Positions 8,358 through 17,338 of a stretch of DNA of 64,000 nt are shown piece by piece. Source of the DNA: Oxalobacteraceae bacterium (GTDB lineage: Bacteria; Pseudomonadota; Gammaproteobacteria; Burkholderiales; Burkholderiaceae_D); contig JAUYNR010000038.1 in NCBI GenBank assembly GCA_030698225.1, forward strand, positions 1-64,000, written 5' to 3'. The notes under the pieces are model-generated. The model worked only from the letters and a program-made list of their open reading frames with translations. It did not search any database and had not been told where the DNA came from. A program made the position numbers and the translations under genes. Each line of letters starts with the position of its first letter. The first letter of the stretch is position 1.

Positions 8358-8425
8358 CTGATGTTACACACAAAAAATGCAGTCCCATGCTTTTCATGTC
8401 TTGCATGCACAGTGCGTAACATCAG
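8358..8425. other. Large stem-loop between the DUF2782 gene and thrB
   Basis: CTGATGTTAC (8358-8367) is the exact complement of GTAACATCAG (8416-8425). Pairing continues inward over four more bases with one mismatch. The loop contains further self-complementary GCATG/CATGC segments. There is no T-tract, so it is not a classical terminator. It could stabilise the upstream mRNA end or act as a leader for thrB. Confidence 0.45.
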
Positions 8426-8524
8426 TAGCGTATTTTAAAATGACACTTTAGTTATTAGTTAAGAACTTGCTGCGTCATTTATTTTCATCCGATTGACCCC
8501 CACTTTTACCCTACCTTCATTCCC

Positions 8525-9481
8525 ATGGCAGTATTTACCCCGGTCACTCTGGCTGACCTCTCCGACTGGATGACCCAATTTCCTCTGGGCCGCGCGCTTG
8601 CCATCGAAGGCATTGCATCAGGTATCGAAAACAGCAACTTTTTCGTCAGCACCGAAGCAGGAGAATTCGTCCTCACCATTTTCGAGCAGCTCAGCTTCGA
8701 ACAACTGCCGTTTTACCTGCAACTGATGCGGCACCTGGCGCAGCATGGCGTGCCGGTGCCGGAGCCGATCGCCAATACTCAGGGTGCGATCATCCACAGC
8801 CTGCACGGCAAGCCGGCCTCGATCGTGACCAGGCTCGCAGGCAGCTGCCAGCTCGCGCCGCAGCCGGTCCATTGCGCCGAAGTCGGCACAGCGATGGCAA
8901 AAATGCACCTGGCGGCGCGGGACTTCCCGCTGACGCAGCCGAATCTGCGCGGCCTGGACTGGTGGAATGCCACCACGCCAGTGGTATTGCCCTACCTGTC
9001 GAACGACAACGCGCATCTGCTGCGCGCGGAAATGCATTTTCAGTCGGCCTTCGCCGGCTCTGCCGCCTATCTGGAATTGCCGCACGGCGCTATCCACGCC
9101 GACCTGTTTCGCAACAATGCGATGTTCGTCGGCGACACCCTGACCGGCATCTTCGACTTTTACTTCGCCGGCTGCGATCGCTGGCTGTTCGACGTCGCGG
9201 TGACGGTCAACGACTGGTGCATCGACTTGGAAACCGGGGTTCTCAATACGGCCCGGGTGCGCGCGCTGCTTGACGCCTACCATGCGGTGCGCCCGTTTAC
9301 TGCCGCCGAGCAGCTTGCCTGGCAAGCGATGTTGCGCGCCGGCGCGCTGCGCTTCTGGCTGTCGCGCCTGTTTGACACCCATCTGCCGCGCGCAGCAGAA
9401 ATGCTGACACCGCATGACCCGACCCATTTCGAGCGGATCTTGCGCCTGCGCATCGCCGATCCCGCACCGGCACTATATTGA
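8525..9481 (+). CDS. thrB: Homoserine kinase (type II, APH fold)
   Basis: A 318-residue kinase that phosphorylates homoserine with ATP, the step before threonine synthase. It belongs to the aminoglycoside-phosphotransferase-like ThrB family of pseudomonads and betaproteobacteria, not the GHMP family of enterics. The N-terminal lobe has GIENSNFFV. The catalytic loop is HADLFRNN (about residues 191-198) and the metal-binding segment is [11 protein letters not shown]. The length is typical. The next gene starts 3 bp after its stop, suggesting co-transcription. Confidence 0.92.
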   Translation: MAVFTPVTLADLSDWMTQFPLGRALAIEGIASGIENSNFFVSTEAGEFVLTIFEQLSFEQLPFYLQLMRHLAQHGVPVPEPIANTQGAIIHSLHGKPASIVTRLAGSCQLAPQPVHCAEVGTAMAKMHLAARDFPLTQPNLRGLDWWNATTPVVLPYLSNDNAHLLRAEMHFQSAFAGSAAYLELPHGAIHADLFRNNAMFVGDTLTGIFDFYFAGCDRWLFDVAVTVNDWCIDLETGVLNTARVRALLDAYHAVRPFTAAEQLAWQAMLRAGALRFWLSRLFDTHLPRAAEMLTPHDPTHFERILRLRIADPAPALY

Positions 9482-9483
9482 CC

Positions 9484-10257
9484 ATGGAAAAACTTCCACC
9501 CGCAACCGGCCTGTTATGGATCAAGCAGGGTTTCGCGCTGTTTCGCAAGCAGCCGGCAGAAGTGTCGATGCTGTTCCTCGGATATATGTTCATGATGATG
9601 GCGGTCGGCATCATTCCGGTGATCGGCCAGGTGCTGCCGCTGATGCTGGTGCCGGCATTTTCGCTCGCGTTTCTGCAGGCTTGCATCAACATCGAGGGCG
9701 GCAAGCGCATCACGCCCGGCTTGCTACTGACCGGGTTTCGCTCGCCGGCGGTCGGAAACCTGCTGAAGCTGGGTGCCGCCTACCTGCTGGCCGCCGCTGC
9801 CGCTGCCGGCGCCTCCAGCCTGATCGACGGCGGCGTATTCTGGGGCGTGATTAGCGGCCAGACCGCACTCGATGCGAAAACCGTGCAGGACTCGGACATG
9901 GCTTCGGCAATGCTGTTTTCGGCCCTGTTGTATGTGCCGGTTTCGATGGCGTTCTGGTATGCGGCGCCGCTGGTCGCGTGGCACAAGATGGGAATAGTCA
10001 AGGCGCTGTTTTACAGTTTCTTCGCGGTTTTCCGCACCGGCAAGCCGTTTCTGGTATTCGCGCTGGCATGGGGCATCATCGGCGTCGTGCTCCCGACCAT
10101 GGTCAGCCTGCTCGCAGTCATCCTGCTGGGCGGCTCGGTGGCCGTCATGGTGATCCTGCTGCCGCTGTCGGTAGCGCTGACCATCATCATGTATTGCTCG
10201 TTCTATCCGACCTATACCGCTGTTTTCGGCACCGCAGAAGTGCCGCCGGCCGCCTGA
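9484..10257 (+). CDS. BPSS1780-family membrane protein
   Basis: A 257-residue integral membrane protein with about six hydrophobic segments. The N-terminal PATGLLWIKQGFALFRKQP and following helices match a conserved betaproteobacterial family with no known function that commonly follows thrB. I chose the ATG at 9484, since an upstream TTG overlaps the thrB stop. It probably forms a two-gene unit with thrB. Confidence 0.8.
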   Translation: MEKLPPATGLLWIKQGFALFRKQPAEVSMLFLGYMFMMMAVGIIPVIGQVLPLMLVPAFSLAFLQACINIEGGKRITPGLLLTGFRSPAVGNLLKLGAAYLLAAAAAAGASSLIDGGVFWGVISGQTALDAKTVQDSDMASAMLFSALLYVPVSMAFWYAAPLVAWHKMGIVKALFYSFFAVFRTGKPFLVFALAWGIIGVVLPTMVSLLAVILLGGSVAVMVILLPLSVALTIIMYCSFYPTYTAVFGTAEVPPAA

Positions 10258-10285
10258 TGCGAGCCACGCATTCCGAAATATTACG

Positions 10286-10355
10286 GGAGTATGCATTTAA
10301 AATGCTAACTTCCCGCAATCATTCAGTGCGGCTATAAAAATACATACACAAGTAT
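10286..10355 (-). repeat. Dispersed 70-bp intergenic element, copy 2
   Basis: Read on the minus strand, this copy has ATAC, N8, GTAT (10343), TGCGG (10317) and GCATACTCC (10294) at exactly the shared spacing, with all blocks exact. It lies in the gap before lnt, antisense to the flanking plus-strand genes. Confidence 0.8.
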
Positions 10356-10466
10356 AACAATACGAGCGGAACCCGGCAGATGCTGCAATGCAGTCGCAGC
10401 AAGCCTGCCCTCTTGCCCTCTGCCTGATGCCTGCATTGCCCAACCTCTCAAACCGGACCTCATCGC

Positions 10467-11984
10467 GTGCCCCTCTACCGATCCCTGCTGCTGGCACTGC
10501 TGGCCGGCGCACTCAACATCCTGGCATTCGCGCCTTTCGGCCTGTGGCCGCTGCAAATCCTGTCGCTGACTGTGGTACTGGCGCTGGCTTTGCGCGCCGG
10601 CAATGTCCGGCGCAGCGCGCTGGTCGGCTGGGCTTACGGTTTCGGCTGGACCGTCTGCGGGGTCTACTGGCTGTATATCAGCATGCACGATTTCGGCGGC
10701 ATGGCGGCGCCGATCGCGGCACTGGCAGTAATCCTGCTGGCGCTGTTCCTGGGCGCGTATGCGGCGCTGGCGTTCGGCCTCAGTGCATGGCTGCGGCGGC
10801 GCTGGCAGGCTGCGCCGACCGCGGTCGCGCTACTCGTCTTCCCGGCGCTATGGACACTGGCGGAATGGCTGCGCGGCTGGGTTTTCACCGGGCTGCCCTG
10901 GGTTTCGTCCGGGTATGCGCATACCGCCAGCCCGCTGGCCGGTTATGCGCCGCTGCTGGGCGTGTACGGACTGGCCTGGATTTCGGCCCTGATCGCCGGC
11001 TGCCTGAGCCTGTTTCCGGTCCGCAAGACGCCGCTGGCACTGGCGCTGCTGCTGCTGGCAGCCGGACCTGGCCTGAAAACAATCGACTGGACCAGCCCCG
11101 CCGGCCAGCCGATCACGGTGCGGCTGCTGCAGGGCAATGTGGCGCAGGAAATGAAGTTCGCGCGCGAACAGATCAGCGCCTCGCTGACGCTGTACCGCGA
11201 CCTGATCAGCGCCGCGCCGGCCGACCTGATCGCCACCCCGGAAACCGCGATCCCGCTGTTTTCGCAGCAGTTGCCGCCCGATTACCTGCCGCAGCTGGCC
11301 GCTTTTGCACAGCGCTCCGGCAGCCACCTGGCGATCGGCATCCCGGTCAGCGACGACTCGCGATACTATGCCAACAGCGTGATCGGCATTGCGCCGAACT
11401 TGGCGGCAGCACCCTACCGTTACGACAAGCACCATCTGGTGCCGTTCGGCGAATTCATCCCGACCGGCTTTCGCTGGTTTGTCGACCTGATGCACATCCC
11501 GCTGGGCGACTTCAGTTCCGGCCCGGCGGTGCAGCCGCCGTTTGCGGTCAAGGACCAGTGGCTGCTGCCGAATATCTGTTACGAAGACTTGTTCGGCGAA
11601 GAAATCGCCGGCCAGCTGGCCGCCAGCCACTTCGCCGGCGCGCCGGTAGCCACCATGCTGCTCAACGTCTCCAATATCGCCTGGTTCGGCGACACCATCG
11701 CGTTGCCGCAGCATCTGCAAATCTCGCAAATGCGCGCGCTGGAGACCGGCCGCCCGATGCTGCGCGCCACCAACACCGGCACTACTGCGGTGATCGACCC
11801 GCAAGGCGTAGTCACCGCGCAACTGCAACCGTATCGGCGCGGCACGCTGGCGGCCACCGTGCAAGGGATGCAGGGCATGACGCCTTACATTCTGGCGGGC
11901 AATGCGGCGATCCTGCTGCTGGCCGCGCTGGCGCTGCTCGCGGGCTGGCTGGCCAGCCGCAAAAACCGCAGCAATAGCGCATAA
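10467..11984 (+). CDS. lnt: Apolipoprotein N-acyltransferase
   Basis: A 505-residue inner-membrane enzyme that transfers a third acyl chain from phospholipid to the N-terminal Cys of lipoproteins. An N-terminal block of about six membrane helices is followed by a periplasmic nitrilase-like domain. The catalytic triad is visible: Glu in TPETAIPLF, Lys in [13 protein letters not shown] and Cys in [13 protein letters not shown]. One helix follows at the C-terminus. The frame starts with GTG; no strong ribosome site is seen. The gap upstream carries copy 2 of the dispersed element. Confidence 0.95.
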   Translation: MPLYRSLLLALLAGALNILAFAPFGLWPLQILSLTVVLALALRAGNVRRSALVGWAYGFGWTVCGVYWLYISMHDFGGMAAPIAALAVILLALFLGAYAALAFGLSAWLRRRWQAAPTAVALLVFPALWTLAEWLRGWVFTGLPWVSSGYAHTASPLAGYAPLLGVYGLAWISALIAGCLSLFPVRKTPLALALLLLAAGPGLKTIDWTSPAGQPITVRLLQGNVAQEMKFAREQISASLTLYRDLISAAPADLIATPETAIPLFSQQLPPDYLPQLAAFAQRSGSHLAIGIPVSDDSRYYANSVIGIAPNLAAAPYRYDKHHLVPFGEFIPTGFRWFVDLMHIPLGDFSSGPAVQPPFAVKDQWLLPNICYEDLFGEEIAGQLAASHFAGAPVATMLLNVSNIAWFGDTIALPQHLQISQMRALETGRPMLRATNTGTTAVIDPQGVVTAQLQPYRRGTLAATVQGMQGMTPYILAGNAAILLLAALALLAGWLASRKNRSNSA

Positions 11985-12073
11985 GCCCGCCAAAACCCGC
12001 TAAAATCCATGCTTTGGCGAACCCAGCCACCCTTGCCCTGGCGCCTCGTCCCGAATCCAGAGGGAAACAAAAA

Positions 12074-12985
12074 ATGCTCACATTCCAACAAATCATCCTC
12101 AAACTGCAAGAATACTGGGACGCGCAAGGTTGCGCGCTGCTCCAGCCGTACGACATGGAAGTCGGCGCCGGCACTTCCCACACCGCGACTTTCCTGCGCG
12201 CGATCGGCCCCGAGCCGTGGCGCGCCGCCTATGTGCAGCCGTCGCGCCGCCCCAAGGACGGCCGCTACGGGGAAAACCCGAACCGCCTGCAGCACTATTA
12301 CCAGTATCAGGTGGTGCTGAAACCAGCGCCGGAAAACATCCTCGACCTGTACCTCGGTTCGCTCAAGGCGCTGAGGCTGGACCTGCAGCAAAACGACGTG
12401 CGCTTCGTCGAGGACGATTGGGAAAACCCGACCCTGGGCGCCTGGGGCCTGGGCTGGGAAGTCTGGCTAAACGGCATGGAAGTGACCCAGTTCACCTATT
12501 TCCAGCAGGTCGGCGGGCTCGATTGCAAGCCGGTGCTGGGCGAGATCACTTACGGCATAGAACGGCTGGCGATGTATCTGCAAGGGGTGGAAAACGTCTA
12601 CGACCTGGTCTGGACCGAGTGGGAAGAGCACGGCATCAGCAAGAAACTGACCTACGGCGACGTGTTCCACCAAAACGAAGTCGAGCAATCGACCTACAAC
12701 TTCGAATACGCAAATACCGAGTTCCTGTTCTCGCTGTTCTCCAATTACGAAGCCGAAGCCAAGCGCCTGCTGGCGCTGCCGCTGACGCTGCCGGCCTACG
12801 AAATGATTCTGAAAGCCGCACACAGCTTCAACATGCTGGACGCCCGCGGCGCGATTTCGGTCACCGAGCGCGCCGCCTACATGGGCCGGATCCGCAATCT
12901 GTCGCGCGGCGTCGCGCAAGCGTATTACGACTCGCGCGAGAAGCTCGGCTTCCCGATGTGCGGCGACGGCCGCCAGGCGGCGTAG
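12074..12985 (+). CDS. glyQ: Glycyl-tRNA synthetase alpha subunit
   Basis: A 303-residue subunit of the bacterial alpha2-beta2 glycyl-tRNA synthetase, carrying the catalytic class II core. The N-terminus [15 protein letters not shown] and the segment [19 protein letters not shown] are diagnostic. AGAGGGA lies about 10 bp before the ATG at 12074; the longer frame upstream is not conserved. It begins a tightly spaced run with glyS, gmhB and plsC. Confidence 0.97.
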   Translation: MLTFQQIILKLQEYWDAQGCALLQPYDMEVGAGTSHTATFLRAIGPEPWRAAYVQPSRRPKDGRYGENPNRLQHYYQYQVVLKPAPENILDLYLGSLKALRLDLQQNDVRFVEDDWENPTLGAWGLGWEVWLNGMEVTQFTYFQQVGGLDCKPVLGEITYGIERLAMYLQGVENVYDLVWTEWEEHGISKKLTYGDVFHQNEVEQSTYNFEYANTEFLFSLFSNYEAEAKRLLALPLTLPAYEMILKAAHSFNMLDARGAISVTERAAYMGRIRNLSRGVAQAYYDSREKLGFPMCGDGRQAA

Positions 12986-13079
12986 CACCGCCGCATCATG
13001 GCAAAACGTGGGCGCGATGTGTCCACCCTACCAATCACTGAATACTCGCTTCCCGGGCCAATCGGGAGGATGGCAAAAA

Positions 13080-15164
13080 ATGAACCAGACACTGTTAATC
13101 GAACTGCTTACCGAAGAACTGCCGCCGAAAGCGCTGGCCAAACTGGGCGAGGCATTTGCCGCCGGGATTGTCAGCGGCCTGCAAGCGCGCGATTTCCTCG
13201 CTGCCGACGCGCTCGCAACCGCCTTTGCCTCGCCGCGCCGGCTGGCGGTCACGATCACCCGGGTGCGCGCCACTTCGCCGGACAAATCGATCCGCGAAAA
13301 AGTGCTGCCGGTCGCGGTCGCGCTCGACGCCGCCGGCCAGGCAAGCGCGCCGCTGGCCAAGAAACTGGCCGCGCTGGGTTTCCCCGAGATCGGCATAGCC
13401 GCGCTGGAGCGGGCGCCGGACGGCAAGTCGGAAAGCTTCTTCTACACCCACACGGTGCCGGGTTCGGCGCTGCACAGCGGGCTGCAGGCGGCGCTGGATG
13501 AAACGATTGCAAAGCTGCCTATCCCAAAATTAATGAGCTACCAGCGCCCGGACGGCAGCAGCGTGCAGTTCGTGCGGCCGGTACACCGGATAATCGCCCT
13601 GCACGGCAGCGCGGTGGTGCCGGTCGCCGCCCTCGGCCTGGCCGCCGGCGCGCAGACGCTGGGCCATCGCTTCCTGTGCGCCGGCGAAGTCAATATTCCG
13701 AACGCCGAAAGTTATGCGACCACGCTGGAAGCGCAAGGCAAGGTGATTGCCAGCGCCGCTGCGCGCAAGGAAAAAATCCGCGCCGCGCTGCAGGACAAGG
13801 CCGGCGACGACCAGGTGCTGATGCCGGAAGCGCTGCTCGACGAAGTCGCCGCGCTGGTCGAATGGCCGGTGGTCTACGAATGCCATTTCGAGCCGCAATT
13901 TCTGAGCGTGCCGCAGGAATGCCTGATCCTGACCATGCAGACCAACCAGAAATATTTTGCGCTGACCGATCGCCACGGCAAGCTGCGCTCGCGCTTTCTG
14001 ATCGTCTCGAATATCGAGACCAGCGACCCGCAGCACATCATCGGCGGCAACGAGCGGGTAGTACGGCCGCGCCTGTCTGACGCCAAGTTCTTCTTCGAGC
14101 AAGACCAGAAAAAAACCCTGGCCGAGCGCCTGCCGGGCCTGGCCAACGTGGTGTATCACAACAAGCTTGGCACCCAGCTTGAGCGCAGCGAGCGCGTCAA
14201 GACGCTGGCCGGCCAGATTGCACTGGAGCTCGGTGCCGACGTCGCGCTGGCGGAACGCGGTGCGCTGCTGGCGAAAACCGATCTGCTGACCGACATGGTG
14301 GGCGAATTCCCGGAGCTGCAAGGGATCATGGGCAGCTACTACGCCCGCCACGACGGCGAGCACGAGGAAGTCGCGCTGGCCGCCAGCGAGCATTATCGGC
14401 CGCGCTTCGCCGGCGACGCGCTGCCCGCCACCCAGACCGGCACCGCGGTAGCGCTGGCCGACAAACTCGAAACCCTGGTCGGGATCTGGGGCATCGGCCT
14501 GCACCCGACCGGCGACAAGGACCCGTTCGCGCTGCGCCGCCACGCGCTGGGCGTGCTGCGCATGCTGCTGGAAAAACGCCTGCCGCTATCGATCCATGCG
14601 CTGCTGTCGAACAGCGCCGAACTGTTCGCCTACAACGCCCACTTCAAGCTCGCCACCGGCGACATCACAGCCTTCCTGCTGGACCGCTTGCGCGGCCTGC
14701 TGCGCGAAAGAGGCTTTACGCCGAACGAAATCGAAGCGGTGCTGGCGCAAAGTCCGGACACGCTGGACAACATCGTAGAGCGCCTGGAAGCGGTGCAAGC
14801 GTTCGCCGCGCTGCCGCAAGCGGCGTCGCTGGCGGCAGCCAACAAGCGCATCACCAACATCCTGAAAAAAACCGACATCGCGCCCGGCCAGGTGCAGCCC
14901 GGCTTGCTCAACGAAGCCGCCGAACAGGCGTTGCACGCGGCCATGACCGCATTGCAGCCGCAGGTCGACAGCGCGTTCGCCGCCGGCGACTTCAGCCGCA
15001 CCCTGACGCTGCTGGCCGAGTTGCGCGACGACGTCGATGCATTCTTCGACTCGGTGATGGTGATGGCCGACGACCTGCAACTGCGCAATAACCGCATCGC
15101 GCTGCTGGCCGCATTGCACGCGATGATGAACCGGGTCGCAGACATCTCGAAACTGGCAACTTAA
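13080..15164 (+). CDS. glyS: Glycyl-tRNA synthetase beta subunit
   Basis: A 694-residue subunit needed for tRNA(Gly) recognition; it works in a complex with GlyQ. It has the N-terminal [15 protein letters not shown] and the HD-like core with [14 protein letters not shown]. The C-terminal segment resembles an anticodon-binding domain. GGGAGG lies about 10 bp before the ATG at 13080, while upstream ATGs in the same frame have no support. It lies 94 bp after glyQ and 14 bp before gmhB. Confidence 0.97.
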   Translation: MNQTLLIELLTEELPPKALAKLGEAFAAGIVSGLQARDFLAADALATAFASPRRLAVTITRVRATSPDKSIREKVLPVAVALDAAGQASAPLAKKLAALGFPEIGIAALERAPDGKSESFFYTHTVPGSALHSGLQAALDETIAKLPIPKLMSYQRPDGSSVQFVRPVHRIIALHGSAVVPVAALGLAAGAQTLGHRFLCAGEVNIPNAESYATTLEAQGKVIASAAARKEKIRAALQDKAGDDQVLMPEALLDEVAALVEWPVVYECHFEPQFLSVPQECLILTMQTNQKYFALTDRHGKLRSRFLIVSNIETSDPQHIIGGNERVVRPRLSDAKFFFEQDQKKTLAERLPGLANVVYHNKLGTQLERSERVKTLAGQIALELGADVALAERGALLAKTDLLTDMVGEFPELQGIMGSYYARHDGEHEEVALAASEHYRPRFAGDALPATQTGTAVALADKLETLVGIWGIGLHPTGDKDPFALRRHALGVLRMLLEKRLPLSIHALLSNSAELFAYNAHFKLATGDITAFLLDRLRGLLRERGFTPNEIEAVLAQSPDTLDNIVERLEAVQAFAALPQAASLAAANKRITNILKKTDIAPGQVQPGLLNEAAEQALHAAMTALQPQVDSAFAAGDFSRTLTLLAELRDDVDAFFDSVMVMADDLQLRNNRIALLAALHAMMNRVADISKLAT

Positions 15165-15178
15165 TCAGGAAGACCGCG

Positions 15179-15769
15179 ATGAAACTGATCATCCTCGACC
15201 GTGACGGCGTCATCAATTTCGACTCCGAGCGCTTCATCAAGTCAGCCGACGAATGGCAGCCTATCCCCGGTTCACTGGAGGCGATCGCGCGTCTGAATCA
15301 GGCCGGCTACCGGGTGGTGGTCTGCACCAATCAGTCCGGCATTGCGCGCGGCCTGTTCAACATGACTGCGCTCAATGCGATCCACCAGAAAATGCATCTG
15401 GCAGCACAGGAAGTCGGGGCTGAAATCGATGCGATTTTCTTTTGCCCGCATGCAGCCGGCGACAATTGCGACTGCCGCAAGCCGAAGACCGGCATGTTTC
15501 TGGAAATTGCCAGACGCTACGAGATCAGCCTCAGAGGCATTCCCAGCATCGGCGATTCGCTGCGCGACCTGCAGGCCGGCTTCAATTGCGGCTGCATCCC
15601 GTATCTGGTGCTGACCGGCAAGGGAACGAAAACCCAGGCCGAAGACGGCCTGCCGCCGGACACTTTGATTTATCAGGATCTTGCCGCGGCAGTCGATGGC
15701 TTGCTTGATGCTACCAAGGCTGCCGAGGCCGCCGATGAGAATGCCGCCGCAAGCCCGGTTTCTCACTGA
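15179..15769 (+). CDS. gmhB: D-glycero-beta-D-manno-heptose-1,7-bisphosphate 7-phosphatase
   Basis: A HAD-superfamily phosphatase of 196 residues. It removes the C7 phosphate in the ADP-heptose pathway for lipopolysaccharide core. The nucleophile motif is LDRDGVIN at the N-terminus. The zinc-binding insertion CPHAAGDNCDCRKP carries the Cys/His ligands that separate GmhB from other HAD enzymes. GDSLRDLQA supplies the C-terminal acidic motif. The last 20 residues are a low-complexity Ala-rich tail. It lies 14 bp after glyS. Confidence 0.93.
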   Translation: MKLIILDRDGVINFDSERFIKSADEWQPIPGSLEAIARLNQAGYRVVVCTNQSGIARGLFNMTALNAIHQKMHLAAQEVGAEIDAIFFCPHAAGDNCDCRKPKTGMFLEIARRYEISLRGIPSIGDSLRDLQAGFNCGCIPYLVLTGKGTKTQAEDGLPPDTLIYQDLAAAVDGLLDATKAAEAADENAAASPVSH

Positions 15770-15793
15770 CTTATTTTCCCCTCTGGAGACACG

Positions 15794-16537
15794 ATGTTTC
15801 GCAGCACCACCCTGTTCTTGCGCTCACTGTTTTTTGTGTTGGTCATCCTGCTGGTAACGCCGTTCTGGGCCTGCGTCTGCCTGCTGGCCGCGCCGCTGCC
15901 GTATAACCAGCGCTATTACGTCACTTCGCGCTGGAATGTGTTCGCGATCTGGCTGGCTAAAGTGGTGTGCGGCATCCGGTACCGCTTCAAGGGATGGGAA
16001 AACCTGCCGGATGCGCCGGTGATCCTGATGCCCAAGCACCAATCGGCCTGGGAAACGATTTTTTTGCTGTGCATGATGCCGCGCCCGCTGGTCTTCGTAT
16101 TCAAGAAGGAGCTGCTGTACGTGCCGTTTTTCGGCTGGGCTCTGGGCTTGTTGCGGATGATCCCGATCGATCGCAGCAGCGGCATGAATGCCTTCAGACA
16201 AGTCGTCATGCAGGGCAAGAAGCGCCTGGCCGATGGCCAGTGGATCATCATGTTTCCGGAAGGCACCCGCACCCCGGTCGGCCAACAAGGCCAATACAAG
16301 AGCGGCGGCACCCGGCTGGCGATCCATACCAAGGCGCTGGTGGTGCCGATTGCGCTCAATTCCGGCGAATGCTGGCCGAAGAACGCATTCATCAAGCGGC
16401 CCGGCACCATCACGGTCTCGATCGGGCCGCCGATTTCACCCGAAGGCCAGAGCCCGGACAGCCTGCTGAAGCTGGTGGAAAACTGGATCGAAACCGAAAT
16501 GCGGGTCATCTCGCCAGCAGCCTACGCCGATAAATAA
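15794..16537 (+). CDS. plsC: 1-acyl-sn-glycerol-3-phosphate acyltransferase
   Basis: A 247-residue membrane-anchored acyltransferase that makes phosphatidic acid from lysophosphatidic acid. The N-terminal helix (about 8-35) anchors it. The catalytic motif is HQSAWE near residue 81, an HX4E variant of the HX4D box. FPEGTRTP near residue 154 binds the glycerol phosphate. GGAG lies 6 bp before the ATG. It follows gmhB by 24 bp, a common pairing in betaproteobacteria. Confidence 0.9.
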   Translation: MFRSTTLFLRSLFFVLVILLVTPFWACVCLLAAPLPYNQRYYVTSRWNVFAIWLAKVVCGIRYRFKGWENLPDAPVILMPKHQSAWETIFLLCMMPRPLVFVFKKELLYVPFFGWALGLLRMIPIDRSSGMNAFRQVVMQGKKRLADGQWIIMFPEGTRTPVGQQGQYKSGGTRLAIHTKALVVPIALNSGECWPKNAFIKRPGTITVSIGPPISPEGQSPDSLLKLVENWIETEMRVISPAAYADK

Positions 16538-16591
16538 TTTCATCGAATAGCAACCCGGAGTAGCTGCGCCGCGCCACTCCCGCACCAGACC

Positions 16592-17338
16592 ATGCAGAAA
16601 ATCGACCCTACTATCGTGCGGCGTAGCATTGCCATCGATGGCCAGTTGCTGGAATATGCATTGCGCCGCTCCCAGCGCCGCTCGATCGGCTTCCTGATCG
16701 ATGATCAGGGATTGCGCGTCAGTGCGCCCAGCTGGATCGCGCTGGCCGCGATCGAGAACGCGATCCGCGCCAAGCAGGACTGGATCAGCAGCAAACTGCT
16801 GCAACGCCGCGAGCGCGCGCTGCAGCCGCAGCAAAACCCGCTGCCGTGGGGCGATGGCAGCCTGCTGCCTTACCTCGGCACGCACCTGACGCTGAGGATC
16901 TGGAACACCCGCACCGTGCGCATCGACTTCGATCCGGTCAAAGGCGAACTGCACCTGCATCTGCCGCCGGACGCCAGCCAGCAGCAACTGCAAACCCAGC
17001 TGCAGCAATGGTTGCAGGCGCAGGCCAGGCGGCTGTTCGGCCAGCGCCTGCCGCACTATGCAGAAAAGCTCGGCGCCAGCTACCATTCATTCGCATTAAG
17101 CTCGGCCAAGACCCAGTGGGGTTCCTGCACCTCGCAACGGAAGATCCGCCTCAACTGGCGCCTGATCCACTTCCCGCTGACGCTGATCGACTACGTGATT
17201 GCGCACGAACTGGCGCATCTGCGCGAAATGAATCACAGCCCGCGCTTCTGGGCCACGGTGGCATCGATCTATCCCGAACATGCAGCAGCCAGAAGCCAGT
17301 TGCGCGAGCAGGCGCGCACCATGCGGCCGCTGTTTTAA
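16592..17338 (+). CDS. YgjP-type (DUF45) metallopeptidase-like protein
   Basis: A 248-residue cytoplasmic protein of the YgjP/SprT-like family. The zinc motif HELAHLREMNHSPRFW (from about residue 204) contains HExxH and a third His. QWGSCTSQRKIRLNW just upstream is the family's second hallmark. Substrates are unknown. It is the last gene of the glyQ run. Its TAA overlaps the stop of the convergent GGDEF-EAL gene by 4 bp (17335-17338), so there is no room for a terminator between them. Confidence 0.87.
   Translation: MQKIDPTIVRRSIAIDGQLLEYALRRSQRRSIGFLIDDQGLRVSAPSWIALAAIENAIRAKQDWISSKLLQRRERALQPQQNPLPWGDGSLLPYLGTHLTLRIWNTRTVRIDFDPVKGELHLHLPPDASQQQLQTQLQQWLQAQARRLFGQRLPHYAEKLGASYHSFALSSAKTQWGSCTSQRKIRLNWRLIHFPLTLIDYVIAHELAHLREMNHSPRFWATVASIYPEHAAARSQLREQARTMRPLF

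Noticed and set aside
10388-11977. Plus-strand frame of 529 codons overlapping lnt
   Set aside because: Arg/Ala/Gly-rich shadow in another frame; the lnt frame carries all catalytic motifs.
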